This document shows, in pieces, positions 48,301-57,317 of a DNA stretch of 64,000 nucleotides (its first letter is position 1; each line of letters begins with the position of its first letter). The DNA comes from Gordonia shandongensis DSM 45094 (GTDB taxonomy: Bacteria > Actinomycetota > Actinomycetes > Mycobacteriales > Mycobacteriaceae). The translations under genes and the position numbers were made by a program. The notes below the pieces were generated by a model, which made no database searches, was not told where the DNA came from, and worked only from the letters and a program-made list of their open reading frames with translations. Location of the stretch: the NCBI RefSeq assembly GCF_000423025.1, contig NZ_KE383970.1, positions 10,523-74,522 of the forward strand, written 5' to 3'.

Positions 48301-49328
48301 AGTGTCCCCTTCCGCAGGAGAAGGATCGCCAGGAAGGCGACGCCTCCGACGAACTCGATGATGATGGTGAGGGTCCCGGCGGCATAGAAGACGTTGGTGA
48401 GGACGAACTGACCCGCGGCCAGCATCGCGATGCCGAGCAGCACGCTCATCGGCAGGGTGGCGCGGTGCCGCCAGTCGCCGGCGAGCTGATAGGCCAGGGT
48501 CGCGATGATGAAACCGAAGAACGTCAGTGGGCCGACGAGGGCCGTCGACACCGAGACGAGGACCGCGATCAGCACCAGCGACAGCGTCAGCTCGCGCCGG
48601 TGGTTCACGCCGAGGCTCGTCGCGGTCTCGCGACCGAGGAGCAGAACGTCCAGGATGCGTCGCCTGCGCCAGATGACGGCGCCGACGAGCACGCAGATCA
48701 CCGTCGCGATCGGCAGCAGTTCCGTGTTCACCGAGCCGAGACGGCCGAAGAGCTTGATCTGCAGGGCGTCGAAGTCGGACGGCGCGATCAGCCGTTGGAG
48801 GAACTCGGAGACGGCCCGGAACGCGAGGCCCATCACGACACCCGCGAGGAGTAGAAGGAACAGACTCGCGAAACGTCCGGAGAACAGCCAGCGGTACAGC
48901 ACGGCGGCGAACAGTACCATCGCCGCGGTCTGGAGGACGAACTGTCCGATGGTGTCGGAGTTGTCGACGAATCGGGCCCCCATCACCGCGACGCCGACCG
49001 TCTGGATGAGCACGTACAGTGCGTCGAGCCCGATGATCGACGGCGTGAGGATCCGGTTGTGGGTCACCGAGTGGAACAGCACCGTCGCGACACCCTGGCA
49101 GAACGCGGCGAGGACGATCGCCGCCGCGGTCCGCAGGCGACGGTCGAACGAGGGGCCGAACCGGAAGTCCCACCGCATCACGTCGTCGGCGCCGGTGCGG
49201 ATCAACAGCAGCAGGAGTACCGACGCGGCGGCGACGGCGGCGGCCAGCAACAGTCGGGACCGCCACGAGAACCGGGTCGGCCGTCCGGCGCCGAGTGCGG
49301 GAGCCGCGGTGGCATCAGAGACTGACAT
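48297..49328 (-). CDS. Siderophore ABC importer, permease 2
   Basis: FecCD-family permease, 343 residues, nine to ten helices. Family blocks: TPSIIGLDALYVLIQTVGV, GRETATSLGVNHRRELTLSL (coupling region) and VGPLTFFGFIIATLAYQLAG. It overlaps the preceding permease by 14 nt. Heterodimeric permeases of this kind form the channel for one siderophore class. Confidence 0.92.
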   Translation of the reverse strand: MSVSDATAAPALGAGRPTRFSWRSRLLLAAAVAAASVLLLLLIRTGADDVMRWDFRFGPSFDRRLRTAAAIVLAAFCQGVATVLFHSVTHNRILTPSIIGLDALYVLIQTVGVAVMGARFVDNSDTIGQFVLQTAAMVLFAAVLYRWLFSGRFASLFLLLLAGVVMGLAFRAVSEFLQRLIAPSDFDALQIKLFGRLGSVNTELLPIATVICVLVGAVIWRRRRILDVLLLGRETATSLGVNHRRELTLSLVLIAVLVSVSTALVGPLTFFGFIIATLAYQLAGDWRHRATLPMSVLLGIAMLAAGQFVLTNVFYAAGTLTIIIEFVGGVAFLAILLLRKGTL

Positions 49329-50331
49329 TGAACCTCCGCGACAGAATGATCGCCAGGAACACGCCCGCCCCGATGACGCCCATCACCACCGAGGTCGGGA
49401 TCTCCATCGGCCGCACGACGATGCGGCCGAGCAGATCGCAGCCGATGATCAAGACGGTCGCGAGCACGCCGATCCACGGGAGGTTGCTGCGGACGTCGTC
49501 GCCGCGGAGCGCGCTGACGATGTTGGGCACCACGAGGCCGAGGAACGGGATGAACCCGACGACCACGCTGGTGACGCCGGAGGCCAGGGCGACCATGGTG
49601 ACACCGACCGCCACCGTGCGCCCGTAGTGCAGTCCCAGGCTGGTGGCGACGTCGCGGCCGAGACCCGCGATGGTGAAGTAGTTGGCCAGGACGTAGCAGG
49701 CCACGGCCACGATGAGGACGGCCCACAGCGGCTCGTAGAACCCCCGGACGATGTGGGCGAACCCGCCCGACCGCCAGGCGACGACGGCCTGCAGCATGTT
49801 CCGTTCGATCGCCAGGTAGGTGGTAGCCGCGCCGACGACGGCGCCGAGCATGAGACCGACCAGGGGGACGATCGCCGATTTGCGGGCCCGGATCCGGTCG
49901 ATGATCGCCAGGAACACGATGGTCCCGACGAAGGCCGTGGCGGTCGCGACGCCCATGCGGACGAGCGGTGACGCACCGGGCAGGTAGAGCAGGCACAGCA
50001 GGACGCCGAGGCCCGCCCATTCGGCCGTTCCGGCGGTGGTGGGTTCGACGAACCGGTTCTGGGTGAGGCGCTGCATGATGACGCCCGAGAAACTCATCGC
50101 GACCCCGGCGAACACCAGTGCAAGGGTTCGCGGGACGCGGGAGATGAAGAACATCCGCCACATCTCGCTGTCGCCGGTGAGGAGTCCGGCGAGCGTGATG
50201 TGGTACTCGCCGGTCATCAGGGAGCCGAGCAGGAGTGCGACGCAGGCGATCGCCGCCGCCGGGAAGACCAGACGTCCCAGGCCGGAAGCCGATCGGCTTC
50301 CGGCCCGGGACGCGGTGTCGGTGGCGGTCAC
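49315..50331 (-). CDS. Siderophore ABC importer, permease 1
   Basis: FecCD-family permease, 338 residues. Family blocks: FFISRVPRTLALVFAGVAMS, NRFVEPTTAGTAEWAGLGVL, GRDVATSLGLHYGRTVAVG and VVGFIPFLGLVVPNIVSAL. It starts one nt after the binding-protein stop region and is translated in the same operon. Confidence 0.92.
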   Translation of the reverse strand: MTATDTASRAGSRSASGLGRLVFPAAAIACVALLLGSLMTGEYHITLAGLLTGDSEMWRMFFISRVPRTLALVFAGVAMSFSGVIMQRLTQNRFVEPTTAGTAEWAGLGVLLCLLYLPGASPLVRMGVATATAFVGTIVFLAIIDRIRARKSAIVPLVGLMLGAVVGAATTYLAIERNMLQAVVAWRSGGFAHIVRGFYEPLWAVLIVAVACYVLANYFTIAGLGRDVATSLGLHYGRTVAVGVTMVALASGVTSVVVGFIPFLGLVVPNIVSALRGDDVRSNLPWIGVLATVLIIGCDLLGRIVVRPMEIPTSVVMGVIGAGVFLAIILSRRFNVSL

Positions 50332-50332
50332 G

Positions 50333-51319
50333 CTAGGCGCCGGAGCCCATCGCCTGGGCGATCTTCTCGTAGCTCTCGCCGTAGCCCTGGATGCCCTCGC
50401 GGAGGTAGAACTGCGGGTCGAGGTAGATGATGTGCTTCTTCGTCATGAACGACGTCTTCTCGAAGGCGTCCTGCGCGTCGAAGACGGCCGCCGCGGGAGT
50501 GGGGGATTCGCCGTCCTTGGCGACCGCCGCGTCGCGGTCCATGACGATGACCCAGTCGGGATTCGCCTGTGCGATGGCCTCCGGGGTCAGGCCCGAGTTC
50601 TGGTGGATGTCGCCGGCGTCCCCGGCGAACACGTCCTTGAGTCCGAGCGGTTCGACGAGGGGACTGAGGCGCTTGGCGCCGTTGTCGATCTTTCCGCCGT
50701 TGACGTTCGCGAGGAAGACGGTCTTGTCGCGCGCGGCGTTCTTGGCGGCGTCCAGCTTCTCGAGGAAGACTGAGACGATCTCCTCGGCCTGGTCCTGCTT
50801 GCCGAAGATCTCGCCGAGGACCTTGGTCTGCCGCATCATGGCCTCCACCCGGGTCCCGCGAGCGTCGTCGCCGGCCGCGACGTCGATGAAGGCGCCGCCG
50901 GAGGCGTCGGCGATCTTCTTCAGCTCATCGGTGTACTTGCTGAAACGGTAGCCGCCGATGATGAGGTCGGGGTTCACGTCCTCGATGACGTCGAACTTGG
51001 GCTCGTTGTGCGTGCCGACGTCCTTGACCGCCTCGTCGTTGGTCCAGTCGCCGAGTTGTTTACCGCTGAAGAGCTGCTTCGGCACCGCGGCGGGGGTCAC
51101 GTCGAATGCGGCGACCGTCTCGGCCGCCGTGTTGTCGAGGACCACGACGCGCTGCGGGTCCTTGGGGACCTCGACCGTGCCGCTGTCGGTGGTCACGGTG
51201 ATCGTCTCACCGGATCCCGCGGCGTCGTCGGAGCCGGTGGTGGAGCATGCGGTCAGTGCGAGGCCGGCCGCGGCCACCGCGGCCGCCGCGGCCGCGCCGC
51301 GTCGAAATCCAGAGAACAT
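50333..51319 (-). CDS. Siderophore-binding lipoprotein
   Basis: Substrate-binding protein of the CeuE/FatB/YclQ class, 328 residues. Lipobox LTAC (22-25, Cys 25) follows a basic, Ala-rich signal. The mature protein starts with a strand ETITVTTDSGTVEVPKDPQRVVVLDNTAAETV, and NPDLIIGGYRFSKY and NPDWVIVMDRDAAV are the lobe motifs. Ligand class is catecholate/petrobactin-like by general similarity, not proved. GGAAGG precedes the ATG. An iron box overlaps the promoter. Confidence 0.9.
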   Translation of the reverse strand: MFSGFRRGAAAAAAVAAAGLALTACSTTGSDDAAGSGETITVTTDSGTVEVPKDPQRVVVLDNTAAETVAAFDVTPAAVPKQLFSGKQLGDWTNDEAVKDVGTHNEPKFDVIEDVNPDLIIGGYRFSKYTDELKKIADASGGAFIDVAAGDDARGTRVEAMMRQTKVLGEIFGKQDQAEEIVSVFLEKLDAAKNAARDKTVFLANVNGGKIDNGAKRLSPLVEPLGLKDVFAGDAGDIHQNSGLTPEAIAQANPDWVIVMDRDAAVAKDGESPTPAAAVFDAQDAFEKTSFMTKKHIIYLDPQFYLREGIQGYGESYEKIAQAMGSGA

Positions 51320-51334
51320 GAACAGCCTTCCGTG

Positions 51335-51353
51335 ATAGGTAAGGCAAAGGTAA
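51335..51353 (-). promoter_or_regulatory. IdeR/DtxR-like iron box upstream of the siderophore operon
   Basis: The plus strand ATAGGTAAGGCAAAGGTAA matches 14 of 19 positions of TTAGGTTAGGCTAACCTAA, with both outer TAGG/TAA parts kept. It lies 16-34 nt before the binding-protein start. Repression by iron-loaded IdeR is the likely control. Confidence 0.65.
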
Positions 51354-51425
51354 CAAAATAGGGTGTTCGGTAAAAAGTCAGCAGGTCGGGGACGTGCGGG
51401 CGGCGGTGTCTTCGCGGTCAGCCCG

Positions 51426-52049
51426 TCACCGCACAGGAGGCGGCGACCCCTCGACGGGGAGCCGCCGGACGATGCGCGCCGGATTGCCCGCGGCGAACAC
51501 GTGATCGGGGAGATCTCGGGTCACGACGCTACCCGCACCGACGACCGTGTTGCGACCGACGGTCACCCCGGGGCAGACGATCACGCCGCCGCCGAACCAG
51601 ACGTTGTCACCGATCACGATCGGCGCGGCGGACTCCCATCGGGCCCGGCGCGCGCCGTGATCGTCCATCGGGTGCAGTGCGGTGAGCAACTGGACGCGCG
51701 GCCCGATCGAACAGTCGTCGCCGATCGTGATCGGCGCGCAGTCGAGGAGGATGGCGTCGTAGTTCAGAAAACTGTTGGCGCCCATGACGATGTGCGAGCC
51801 GTAATCACAGCGGAATCGCGGCATGATCCAGCTGCGTTCACCTATTCCACCGAGCAGTGCTGTGAGGATCTCGGTGCGCTCGGCGTCCTGCCGCGCACCC
51901 GTCGCGTTGAACCGGTCGAGCAGCTCTCCGCAGGCCAGGCGTGCTTCGACCAACTCCGGATCGCTGTCCTCGTAGGGTTCGCCGGCGAGCATCGACTCGC
52001 GGTTGGTGCGGCCCACCGGAGGATGAGCGTCGTCGGGGACGGCGGGCAT
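51426..52049 (-). CDS. Maltose/galactoside O-acetyltransferase-like protein
   Basis: Left-handed beta-helix (hexapeptide) acetyltransferase of the LacA/Maa/NodL type, 207 residues. N-terminal Mac domain RESMLAGEPYEDSDPELVEAR; catalytic His in LLTALHPMDDHGARR; hexapeptide turns IVIGDNVWFGGGVIVCPGVTVG and NTVVGAGSVVTRDLP. It acetylates a sugar or similar small molecule from acetyl-CoA. It starts 2 nt after the metallophosphoesterase stop, so the two are co-transcribed. Confidence 0.9.
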   Translation of the reverse strand: MPAVPDDAHPPVGRTNRESMLAGEPYEDSDPELVEARLACGELLDRFNATGARQDAERTEILTALLGGIGERSWIMPRFRCDYGSHIVMGANSFLNYDAILLDCAPITIGDDCSIGPRVQLLTALHPMDDHGARRARWESAAPIVIGDNVWFGGGVIVCPGVTVGRNTVVGAGSVVTRDLPDHVFAAGNPARIVRRLPVEGSPPPVR

Positions 52050-52051
52050 GG

Positions 52052-53059
52052 TCAGCCGAGCTGCCCGACGAGTTGCGGGAGCGACTGTTCGATCGGATCG
52101 GGGTCGCCGCCGTGCGACACCGCTGTCAGCGTCAGCAGCGTCGCCTCCGGGCGGCAGCAGAAGCGTGCGGGTGCATAGGGGCTCGTGCCGAGCCCCGCAC
52201 TGACGTGCAGCGCCATCGTCGACCCCCACGCCGAGACGCCCTTGACCCGCGAGCGGTCGAGGTGACAGTTCGTCACGAGTGCCCCGTACCCGGGCACACA
52301 GAGCTGTCCGCCGTGCGTGTGCCCGGCCAGGACCAGCGAATACCCGTCGTCGGCGAAAGCGTCGAGAACCCGCGGCTCCGGAGAATGCGTCAACCCGAGG
52401 CGCAACTGTGCCAACGGATTGGGCCGCCCGGCGATCGTCTCGTAACGATCACGCTCGATGTGCGGGTCGTCGACGCCCGCGGCGACCACGCGCACCGAAC
52501 CGACCTCCAGCTCGCGGACCGTGTGGGTTGCATCGAGCCAACCCCGTTCGCTGAACGCCGCGCGCAGATCCTGCCACGGCAACGGCTGCCCGTGGCTGCG
52601 TCGGTGGTTCTTCTTGAAATACTTCAACGGATTCTTCGGGGTCGGGCCGAAATAGTCGTTCGACCCGAACACGAACAGTCCGGGTCGTGCCAACAGACCG
52701 CCGAGAGCCTGGACCACCGCGGGCACCGCGGCCGGGTGCGCGAGGTTGTCTCCGGTATTGATCACCAGATCCGGCTCGAGCCGTTCCAACTCACCGATCC
52801 ACGCCTGCTTGAGGTGCTGACCCGGCGTCATGTGGATGTCGCTCAAGTGCAGAACACGCAGCGGGGAGGAACCGGGGTCGAGCACCGGAAGCGACGCATG
52901 ACGGAGCACGAACGCGTTGCGCTCGATGACCGTCGAATAGACGAGGCCGGCCGCGGCGGCGCCCGCGGCCCCGGCGATCATCCGGGTGAACGCCGCCGAA
53001 CCGACGGTCGGGAGGCGGGAGCCGAGCGGGGAGTCACCGAATCCGGGAACCGAGACCAT
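52052..53059 (-). CDS. Calcineurin-like metallophosphoesterase (Rv3683 type)
   Basis: Membrane-anchored metallophosphoesterase, 335 residues. An N-terminal hydrophobic helix (about 27-45) is followed by metal motifs LHLSDIHMT, NTGDNLAH, GSNDYFG (in place of GNHE/D) and GHTHGGQL. Close to YkuE-type enzymes. Rv3683 has the same place beside ponA2, suggesting a role in cell-envelope phosphate ester turnover. The asparagine-aspartate GSND motif still offers metal ligands. Confidence 0.9.
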   Translation of the reverse strand: MVSVPGFGDSPLGSRLPTVGSAAFTRMIAGAAGAAAAGLVYSTVIERNAFVLRHASLPVLDPGSSPLRVLHLSDIHMTPGQHLKQAWIGELERLEPDLVINTGDNLAHPAAVPAVVQALGGLLARPGLFVFGSNDYFGPTPKNPLKYFKKNHRRSHGQPLPWQDLRAAFSERGWLDATHTVRELEVGSVRVVAAGVDDPHIERDRYETIAGRPNPLAQLRLGLTHSPEPRVLDAFADDGYSLVLAGHTHGGQLCVPGYGALVTNCHLDRSRVKGVSAWGSTMALHVSAGLGTSPYAPARFCCRPEATLLTLTAVSHGGDPDPIEQSLPQLVGQLG

Positions 53060-53099
53060 GCCCCACAGGATACGCCCCGCGGCTCCGCAGCCCGGAACG

Positions 53100-55604
53100 T
53101 CAGTTCTCCGGCACCTCGATCACGACCGGACCCACGCCCGGGACCTGCACCGTCTTCTCGGCCGGACCGTCGCCACCATCGCCGTCACCCGGCTTGGAGC
53201 CACGACCGTTGCTGACGTACATCGCGATCTTGCTGCCGGGCATCGCGCTGTCGGACGGTGCGGTGAACACCACCGTGCCCTTCGGGCGACTGCTGTCGAC
53301 CTCCAGTTCCGACACCTTGAAGCCGGCCTCCTGCAGACGCGCCGTCGCCTGGCTCGCCGGAAGTCCGCTCACCTTGGGGATCCGACCGCGGTCGCTGCCC
53401 GCGACGAACCGCGGATCCTTCGGCGGCATCTTCACCGGCCCGAACTTCGTCGCGATCGGCCCCATGGCCTCGAACCACGTGCGGGCGGGTTCGAATCCGC
53501 CGTACAGATCGCCCTCGCCGCACTGGCGCAGGGGACCGGAGCAGATGCCCGCCGGGTGCGAACCGTCGTTGTAGGTGTAGACCGCCGCCGCCAACTGGTT
53601 GGTGAAGCCGAGGAACGCCGCCGACCGGTGGGCCTCGGTGGTCCCCGTCTTACCGGAGAGGGGATGCGACCAGCCGGCGGCGCGGGCCGCCGCCGCGGAC
53701 GTGCCCGCGCCCTTGTCGTCCTCGCTCATCGCGTTGGCGAGAGTGTCGGCGAGACCCTCCTCGACCACCTGCTCGCAGGCCGGCGGGTTGAACGGGGCGT
53801 TGACCATCACCGGCTTGCCGTCGGGGCCCACCACGGTGTTCCCGTACGGGTCGCGTTTGACGGTCTGGATCGACTGGATCGGGTTCGGCGGACACCAGGT
53901 TCCACCGGACGCCAGGGTGGCGGCCACATTCGACAACTCCAGCGCGTTCACCGCGAACGGACCGAGCGTGAACGAACCGTAGTTGCCCTTCTTCACGTAA
54001 TCGGCGAGGCTGCGGTCGCTGACGCCCGACGTGCCCGGCTGATTGTACGAGCGCAGCCCCAGCCGCACGGCCATGTCGACGGCCGGCTTCACGCCGACCT
54101 GCTGGAGCAACTGCACGAACGTCGTGTTCGGCGATGTCGCGAGCGCCTGGGTGACCGACGCCGACGGCGGGTACGGGCCGGCGTTCTTCACGCAGTACGC
54201 CTTCGGCGGACAGCCGAACGCACCGTTGCTGTCGCCCATCCCGTAGACGGCCACGCTCGGCGGGATCGGCAGGACGCTGCCCGTGCCGAGCCCCTTCTCC
54301 ATGGCGGCGGCCATCGTGAAGAGCTTGAACACCGAGCCGGCACCGTCACCGACCATCGAGAACGGCTGCGGCTGGACCGTCTCATCGCGTTTGGAGTCGA
54401 GCCCGTAGTCGCGGCTCGACGCCATCGCGAGCACGTCGTGCGACTCCTTGCCCGGGCGGACGACGCTCATCACGGAGGCGATGCCGTCGGTGTTCGGAGA
54501 CGTCTGGTGCTGGGTGGCGCGCAGGGTGCTCGCCTGCACCTGGGGGTCGAGGGTGGTGCGGATGGTGTATCCGCCCCGCATGACGTCGGCCCGCGGGATG
54601 CCGTTGTCGGCGAGGTACTGCAGCACGTAGTCGCAGAAGAAGCCGTTGTTGCGTGCGGCGATGCACCCCTGCACCGGGGTCTTCGGGGCCGGAAGCACGC
54701 CGAGCGGCTTCTTCTTGGCCGACTCGAGCTCGGCCCGCCGACTCGGGAAGTTCTCGATCATGGTGTCGAGCACCGTGTTCCGCCGTTCGACCGTGGCCTC
54801 CGGGTCGGTGTACGGGTTCAACGCCGAACTCGACTGGACCATGCCCGCGAGCATCGCCGCCTGCTCCACCGTGAGCTCCTTGGCGGAGTGGCCGAAGTAG
54901 GTCTGCGCCGCGGCCTCGATGCCGTACGCATTGTTTCCGAAGGGGACGACGTTCAGATACCGGGTGACGATCTGCTTCTTGGCGTCCTGCTTGGCGGCCG
55001 CATCGTCGAGGCCCTTCTCCCGCTTGGCCTGCTCGGTGAGCGTCTGCTCCAGGGTCAGCGCCATGCGGACCTCACGCAGCTTCCGCGCCGGGGTGGTCTC
55101 CACCGCGGCCTCGCGGTCGGCCTCGGTCCGCGCCAGCACCAGGAGTTGATAGTTCTTGATGTACTGCTGATCGATCGTCGACGCACCCTGCTGGACCTCG
55201 CCGGACGACGAATTCTTCAAGGCCGCGCGGATCGTGCCCTTCCAGTCGACGCCGTCGTGCTCCAGGAAGCGCCGGTCCTCGATCGAGATGATCGCGCGGA
55301 TCATGTCGGGCGCGATGTCGTTGTATCCGACCTGCCGCCGGTACTGGTCGAAGAGCTGCGCGATCGGCGCGCCGTTCGCGTCGGTGACCGTGGTGACCTC
55401 GGGAAGTGTGCCGTCGAGCAGTTCGGACGACGAGTTCTCCATCGTCGCGGCGGCACGATTCGACAGCACGCCGATCCCGGTCGCCACCGGGAACAGCAGT
55501 CCGGCGACCAGGACGGCGGCCATCAGGCACGCGATGACCAGGCCGGTGAGGTTCGAAGTCTTGCGCACGTTGGCCAGGATACGTGTCGAAGGCCACGACG
55601 CCAT
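53100..55604 (-). CDS. ponA2: Bifunctional penicillin-binding protein PonA2
   Basis: Class A PBP, 834 residues, that polymerises glycan and cross-links peptides. TM helix (about 20-45), transglycosylase domain with AIISIEDRRFLEHDGVDWKG and QGASTIDQQYIKNYQLL, transpeptidase with SVFK (Ser in GDGAGSVFKLF), SPNT and KTGTTE, and one C-terminal PASTA domain (RIPKVSGLPASQATARLQEAG). The tail ends in a Gly/Asp linker and a short Pro-Val segment. Compared with Rv3682 an extra lysine-rich segment of about 18 residues stands in the transglycosylase domain after LTLEQTLTE. GTG 55568 is a possible alternative start. Confidence 0.95.
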   Translation of the reverse strand: MASWPSTRILANVRKTSNLTGLVIACLMAAVLVAGLLFPVATGIGVLSNRAAATMENSSSELLDGTLPEVTTVTDANGAPIAQLFDQYRRQVGYNDIAPDMIRAIISIEDRRFLEHDGVDWKGTIRAALKNSSSGEVQQGASTIDQQYIKNYQLLVLARTEADREAAVETTPARKLREVRMALTLEQTLTEQAKREKGLDDAAAKQDAKKQIVTRYLNVVPFGNNAYGIEAAAQTYFGHSAKELTVEQAAMLAGMVQSSSALNPYTDPEATVERRNTVLDTMIENFPSRRAELESAKKKPLGVLPAPKTPVQGCIAARNNGFFCDYVLQYLADNGIPRADVMRGGYTIRTTLDPQVQASTLRATQHQTSPNTDGIASVMSVVRPGKESHDVLAMASSRDYGLDSKRDETVQPQPFSMVGDGAGSVFKLFTMAAAMEKGLGTGSVLPIPPSVAVYGMGDSNGAFGCPPKAYCVKNAGPYPPSASVTQALATSPNTTFVQLLQQVGVKPAVDMAVRLGLRSYNQPGTSGVSDRSLADYVKKGNYGSFTLGPFAVNALELSNVAATLASGGTWCPPNPIQSIQTVKRDPYGNTVVGPDGKPVMVNAPFNPPACEQVVEEGLADTLANAMSEDDKGAGTSAAAARAAGWSHPLSGKTGTTEAHRSAAFLGFTNQLAAAVYTYNDGSHPAGICSGPLRQCGEGDLYGGFEPARTWFEAMGPIATKFGPVKMPPKDPRFVAGSDRGRIPKVSGLPASQATARLQEAGFKVSELEVDSSRPKGTVVFTAPSDSAMPGSKIAMYVSNGRGSKPGDGDGGDGPAEKTVQVPGVGPVVIEVPEN

Positions 55605-55823
55605 GAAGCGACCTGCGGGGACGTGTGTCGAATATCGGATCGTGATCTGCCCGAACGTGCTTCGCCGGACGGCCCGACTTGCGCTGTATCGGTCGTCTCA
55701 ATAGATTGAGGACGTGAGGTACCTAACAGAAGTAATTCTGCGAAGGTCGCAATCACCGAGAGATCTTATGCACGTACCGAACACGGAACGTGTCGATGGG
55801 TTTGTGAAAGGCGGGATCGCGCA

Positions 55824-56153
55824 ATGACTCTGGCGCCGTTGTCCACCGGAGATCCGGAAGCTCGACTGGCCTGGGTGTCCCAGGCACGCTGTCGCGGAGG
55901 CGACCCGGACGATCTGTTCGTCCGCGGCGCGGCGCAGCGGAAGGCCGCGACGATCTGCCGGCACTGTCCGGTCCAACTCGAATGCGGAGCCGACGCGCTC
56001 GACAACCGCGTGGAGTTCGGAGTGTGGGGCGGAATGACCGAGCGCCAGCGCCGCGCGCTGCTCCGTCAGCATCCGGAGGTCACGTCGTGGGCCGACTTCT
56101 TCGAAGCCCAGCGTCGTCGCCAGCAGATGAGCGCGGTGCGCACAGCCAATTGA
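55824..56153 (+). CDS. whiB4: WhiB-family iron-sulfur regulator, WhiB4 type
   Basis: Redox-sensing [4Fe-4S] protein, 109 residues. The four cluster cysteines are Cys 23, 45, 48 and 54, followed by the turn GVWGG (66-70) and a basic tail. Divergent from ponA2 as Rv3681c in Mycobacterium, where WhiB4 controls antioxidant and beta-lactam response genes. AAAGGCGGGA precedes the ATG. A perfect hairpin terminator lies 2 nt after the stop. Confidence 0.94.
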   Translation: MTLAPLSTGDPEARLAWVSQARCRGGDPDDLFVRGAAQRKAATICRHCPVQLECGADALDNRVEFGVWGGMTERQRRALLRQHPEVTSWADFFEAQRRRQQMSAVRTAN

Positions 56154-56155
56154 GC

Positions 56156-56189
56156 AGAACGAGCCCGGCCGTGAGGCCGGGCTCGTTCT
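56156..56189. terminator. Bidirectional terminator between whiB4 and the ArsA-like ATPase gene
   Basis: Perfect 15-bp arms (56156-56170, 56175-56189) around GTGA, between two convergent genes. Confidence 0.85.
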
Positions 56190-56219
56190 CGCTCGACTGC
56201 CGGGGGTCGCGGCGGTTGG

Positions 56220-57317
56220 TCAGCCGCGACTGGTGATCTGTTCGGCCACCGCGCGCAGCGCCGACGCATCGGCCACCTCGAACGGCAGCGCCGGCACGCC
56301 CACGCGGGGGACGCTGGGGTGAGACGAGGTGAACCGGCCCAGCAGGTGCAGTTCGCGTTTCGCGGTCGCCGCCCGCTCGATGTGCACCTTGAGCACCCCG
56401 CGGGTGAGGTCGTCGGGCACCGTCGCCATCGCCGTCTCGGCGGCCGCCGGGCTCAACGAGGTCAGCGTGGGATGTGTCCGGTTGACGATCAGCCCCGCCA
56501 ACGGCATGGAGTCCTTCGACAGTCGCTCCACGAAGAACGAGGCCTCGCGTAACGCATCGGGTTCGGGCGCCGCGACGACCACGAACTGGGTGCCCGGCGC
56601 TTTGAGCAGATCGTACGTGCGGTTGGCGCGCTCCTGGAATCCGCCGAACATCGAATCGAGGGACTGCACGAACAGTGCGACGTCACGCAGGATGTCGCCG
56701 CCGACGATCGTCGCGATCCCGCGCATCGCCATGCTCATCGCACCGGTCACCACGCGGCCCACGCCGCGTCCGCCGCCGACGAGCATCTTCATCAGCCGCC
56801 CCGAGAGGAACGACCCGAGTCGTTGCGGGGCGTCGAGGAAGTCGAGGGCGTTCCGTGACGGCGGCGTGTCGACGACGATCAGATCCCACCGCTTCTCGTC
56901 GAGCAGCTTGCTCAGTTTCTCCATCGCCATGTACTCCTGCGTGCCGGAGAACGATGAGGCCACGGTCTGATAGAACGAGTTGTTCATGATCGACTCCGCG
57001 CGCTCGGGCGTCGAATGCTCGATCACCATGTCGTCGAAGGTGCGACGCATGTCGAGCATCATCGCGTCGAGGGTGCCCGGCGCGTCGTCGTCGAGGGGGA
57101 CGGGCTGCGGCTCGTTGGTCAGCTCGCTCATGCCCAACGACTGCGCCAGGCGTCGAGCGGGGTCGATCGTCAGGACCGCGACGCGACGCCCGTGCTCGGC
57201 GGCGTAGAGGGCCATCGCGGCCGCGGTCGTCGTCTTGCCGACACCGCCGGAACCGCAGCACACGACCACCTGGGTCGCGTCGTCGGTGAGGATCTGCCCC
57301 ATCATGAGGTCGGGCAT
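56220..57317 (-). CDS. ArsA/GET3-like ATPase, subunit 2 (Rv3680 type)
   Basis: P-loop ATPase of the anion-transporting ATPase family, 365 residues. P-loop [13 protein letters not shown]; switch region [30 protein letters not shown]. The signature lysine of deviant Walker A (KGG) is replaced by Ser (CGSGG), as in Rv3680 (Ala there), so it probably depends on the partner for catalysis. Rv3679/Rv3680 form a heteromer implicated in glycerol kinase control and lipid metabolism. It starts 1 nt into the end of the partner gene. Confidence 0.9.
   Translation of the reverse strand: MPDLMMGQILTDDATQVVVCCGSGGVGKTTTAAAMALYAAEHGRRVAVLTIDPARRLAQSLGMSELTNEPQPVPLDDDAPGTLDAMMLDMRRTFDDMVIEHSTPERAESIMNNSFYQTVASSFSGTQEYMAMEKLSKLLDEKRWDLIVVDTPPSRNALDFLDAPQRLGSFLSGRLMKMLVGGGRGVGRVVTGAMSMAMRGIATIVGGDILRDVALFVQSLDSMFGGFQERANRTYDLLKAPGTQFVVVAAPEPDALREASFFVERLSKDSMPLAGLIVNRTHPTLTSLSPAAAETAMATVPDDLTRGVLKVHIERAATAKRELHLLGRFTSSHPSVPRVGVPALPFEVADASALRAVAEQITSRG

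Noticed and set aside
55781-55793. Small dyad ACACG-GAA-CGTGT upstream of whiB4
   Set aside because: Only 5-bp arms; expected often by chance, and no known factor fits.
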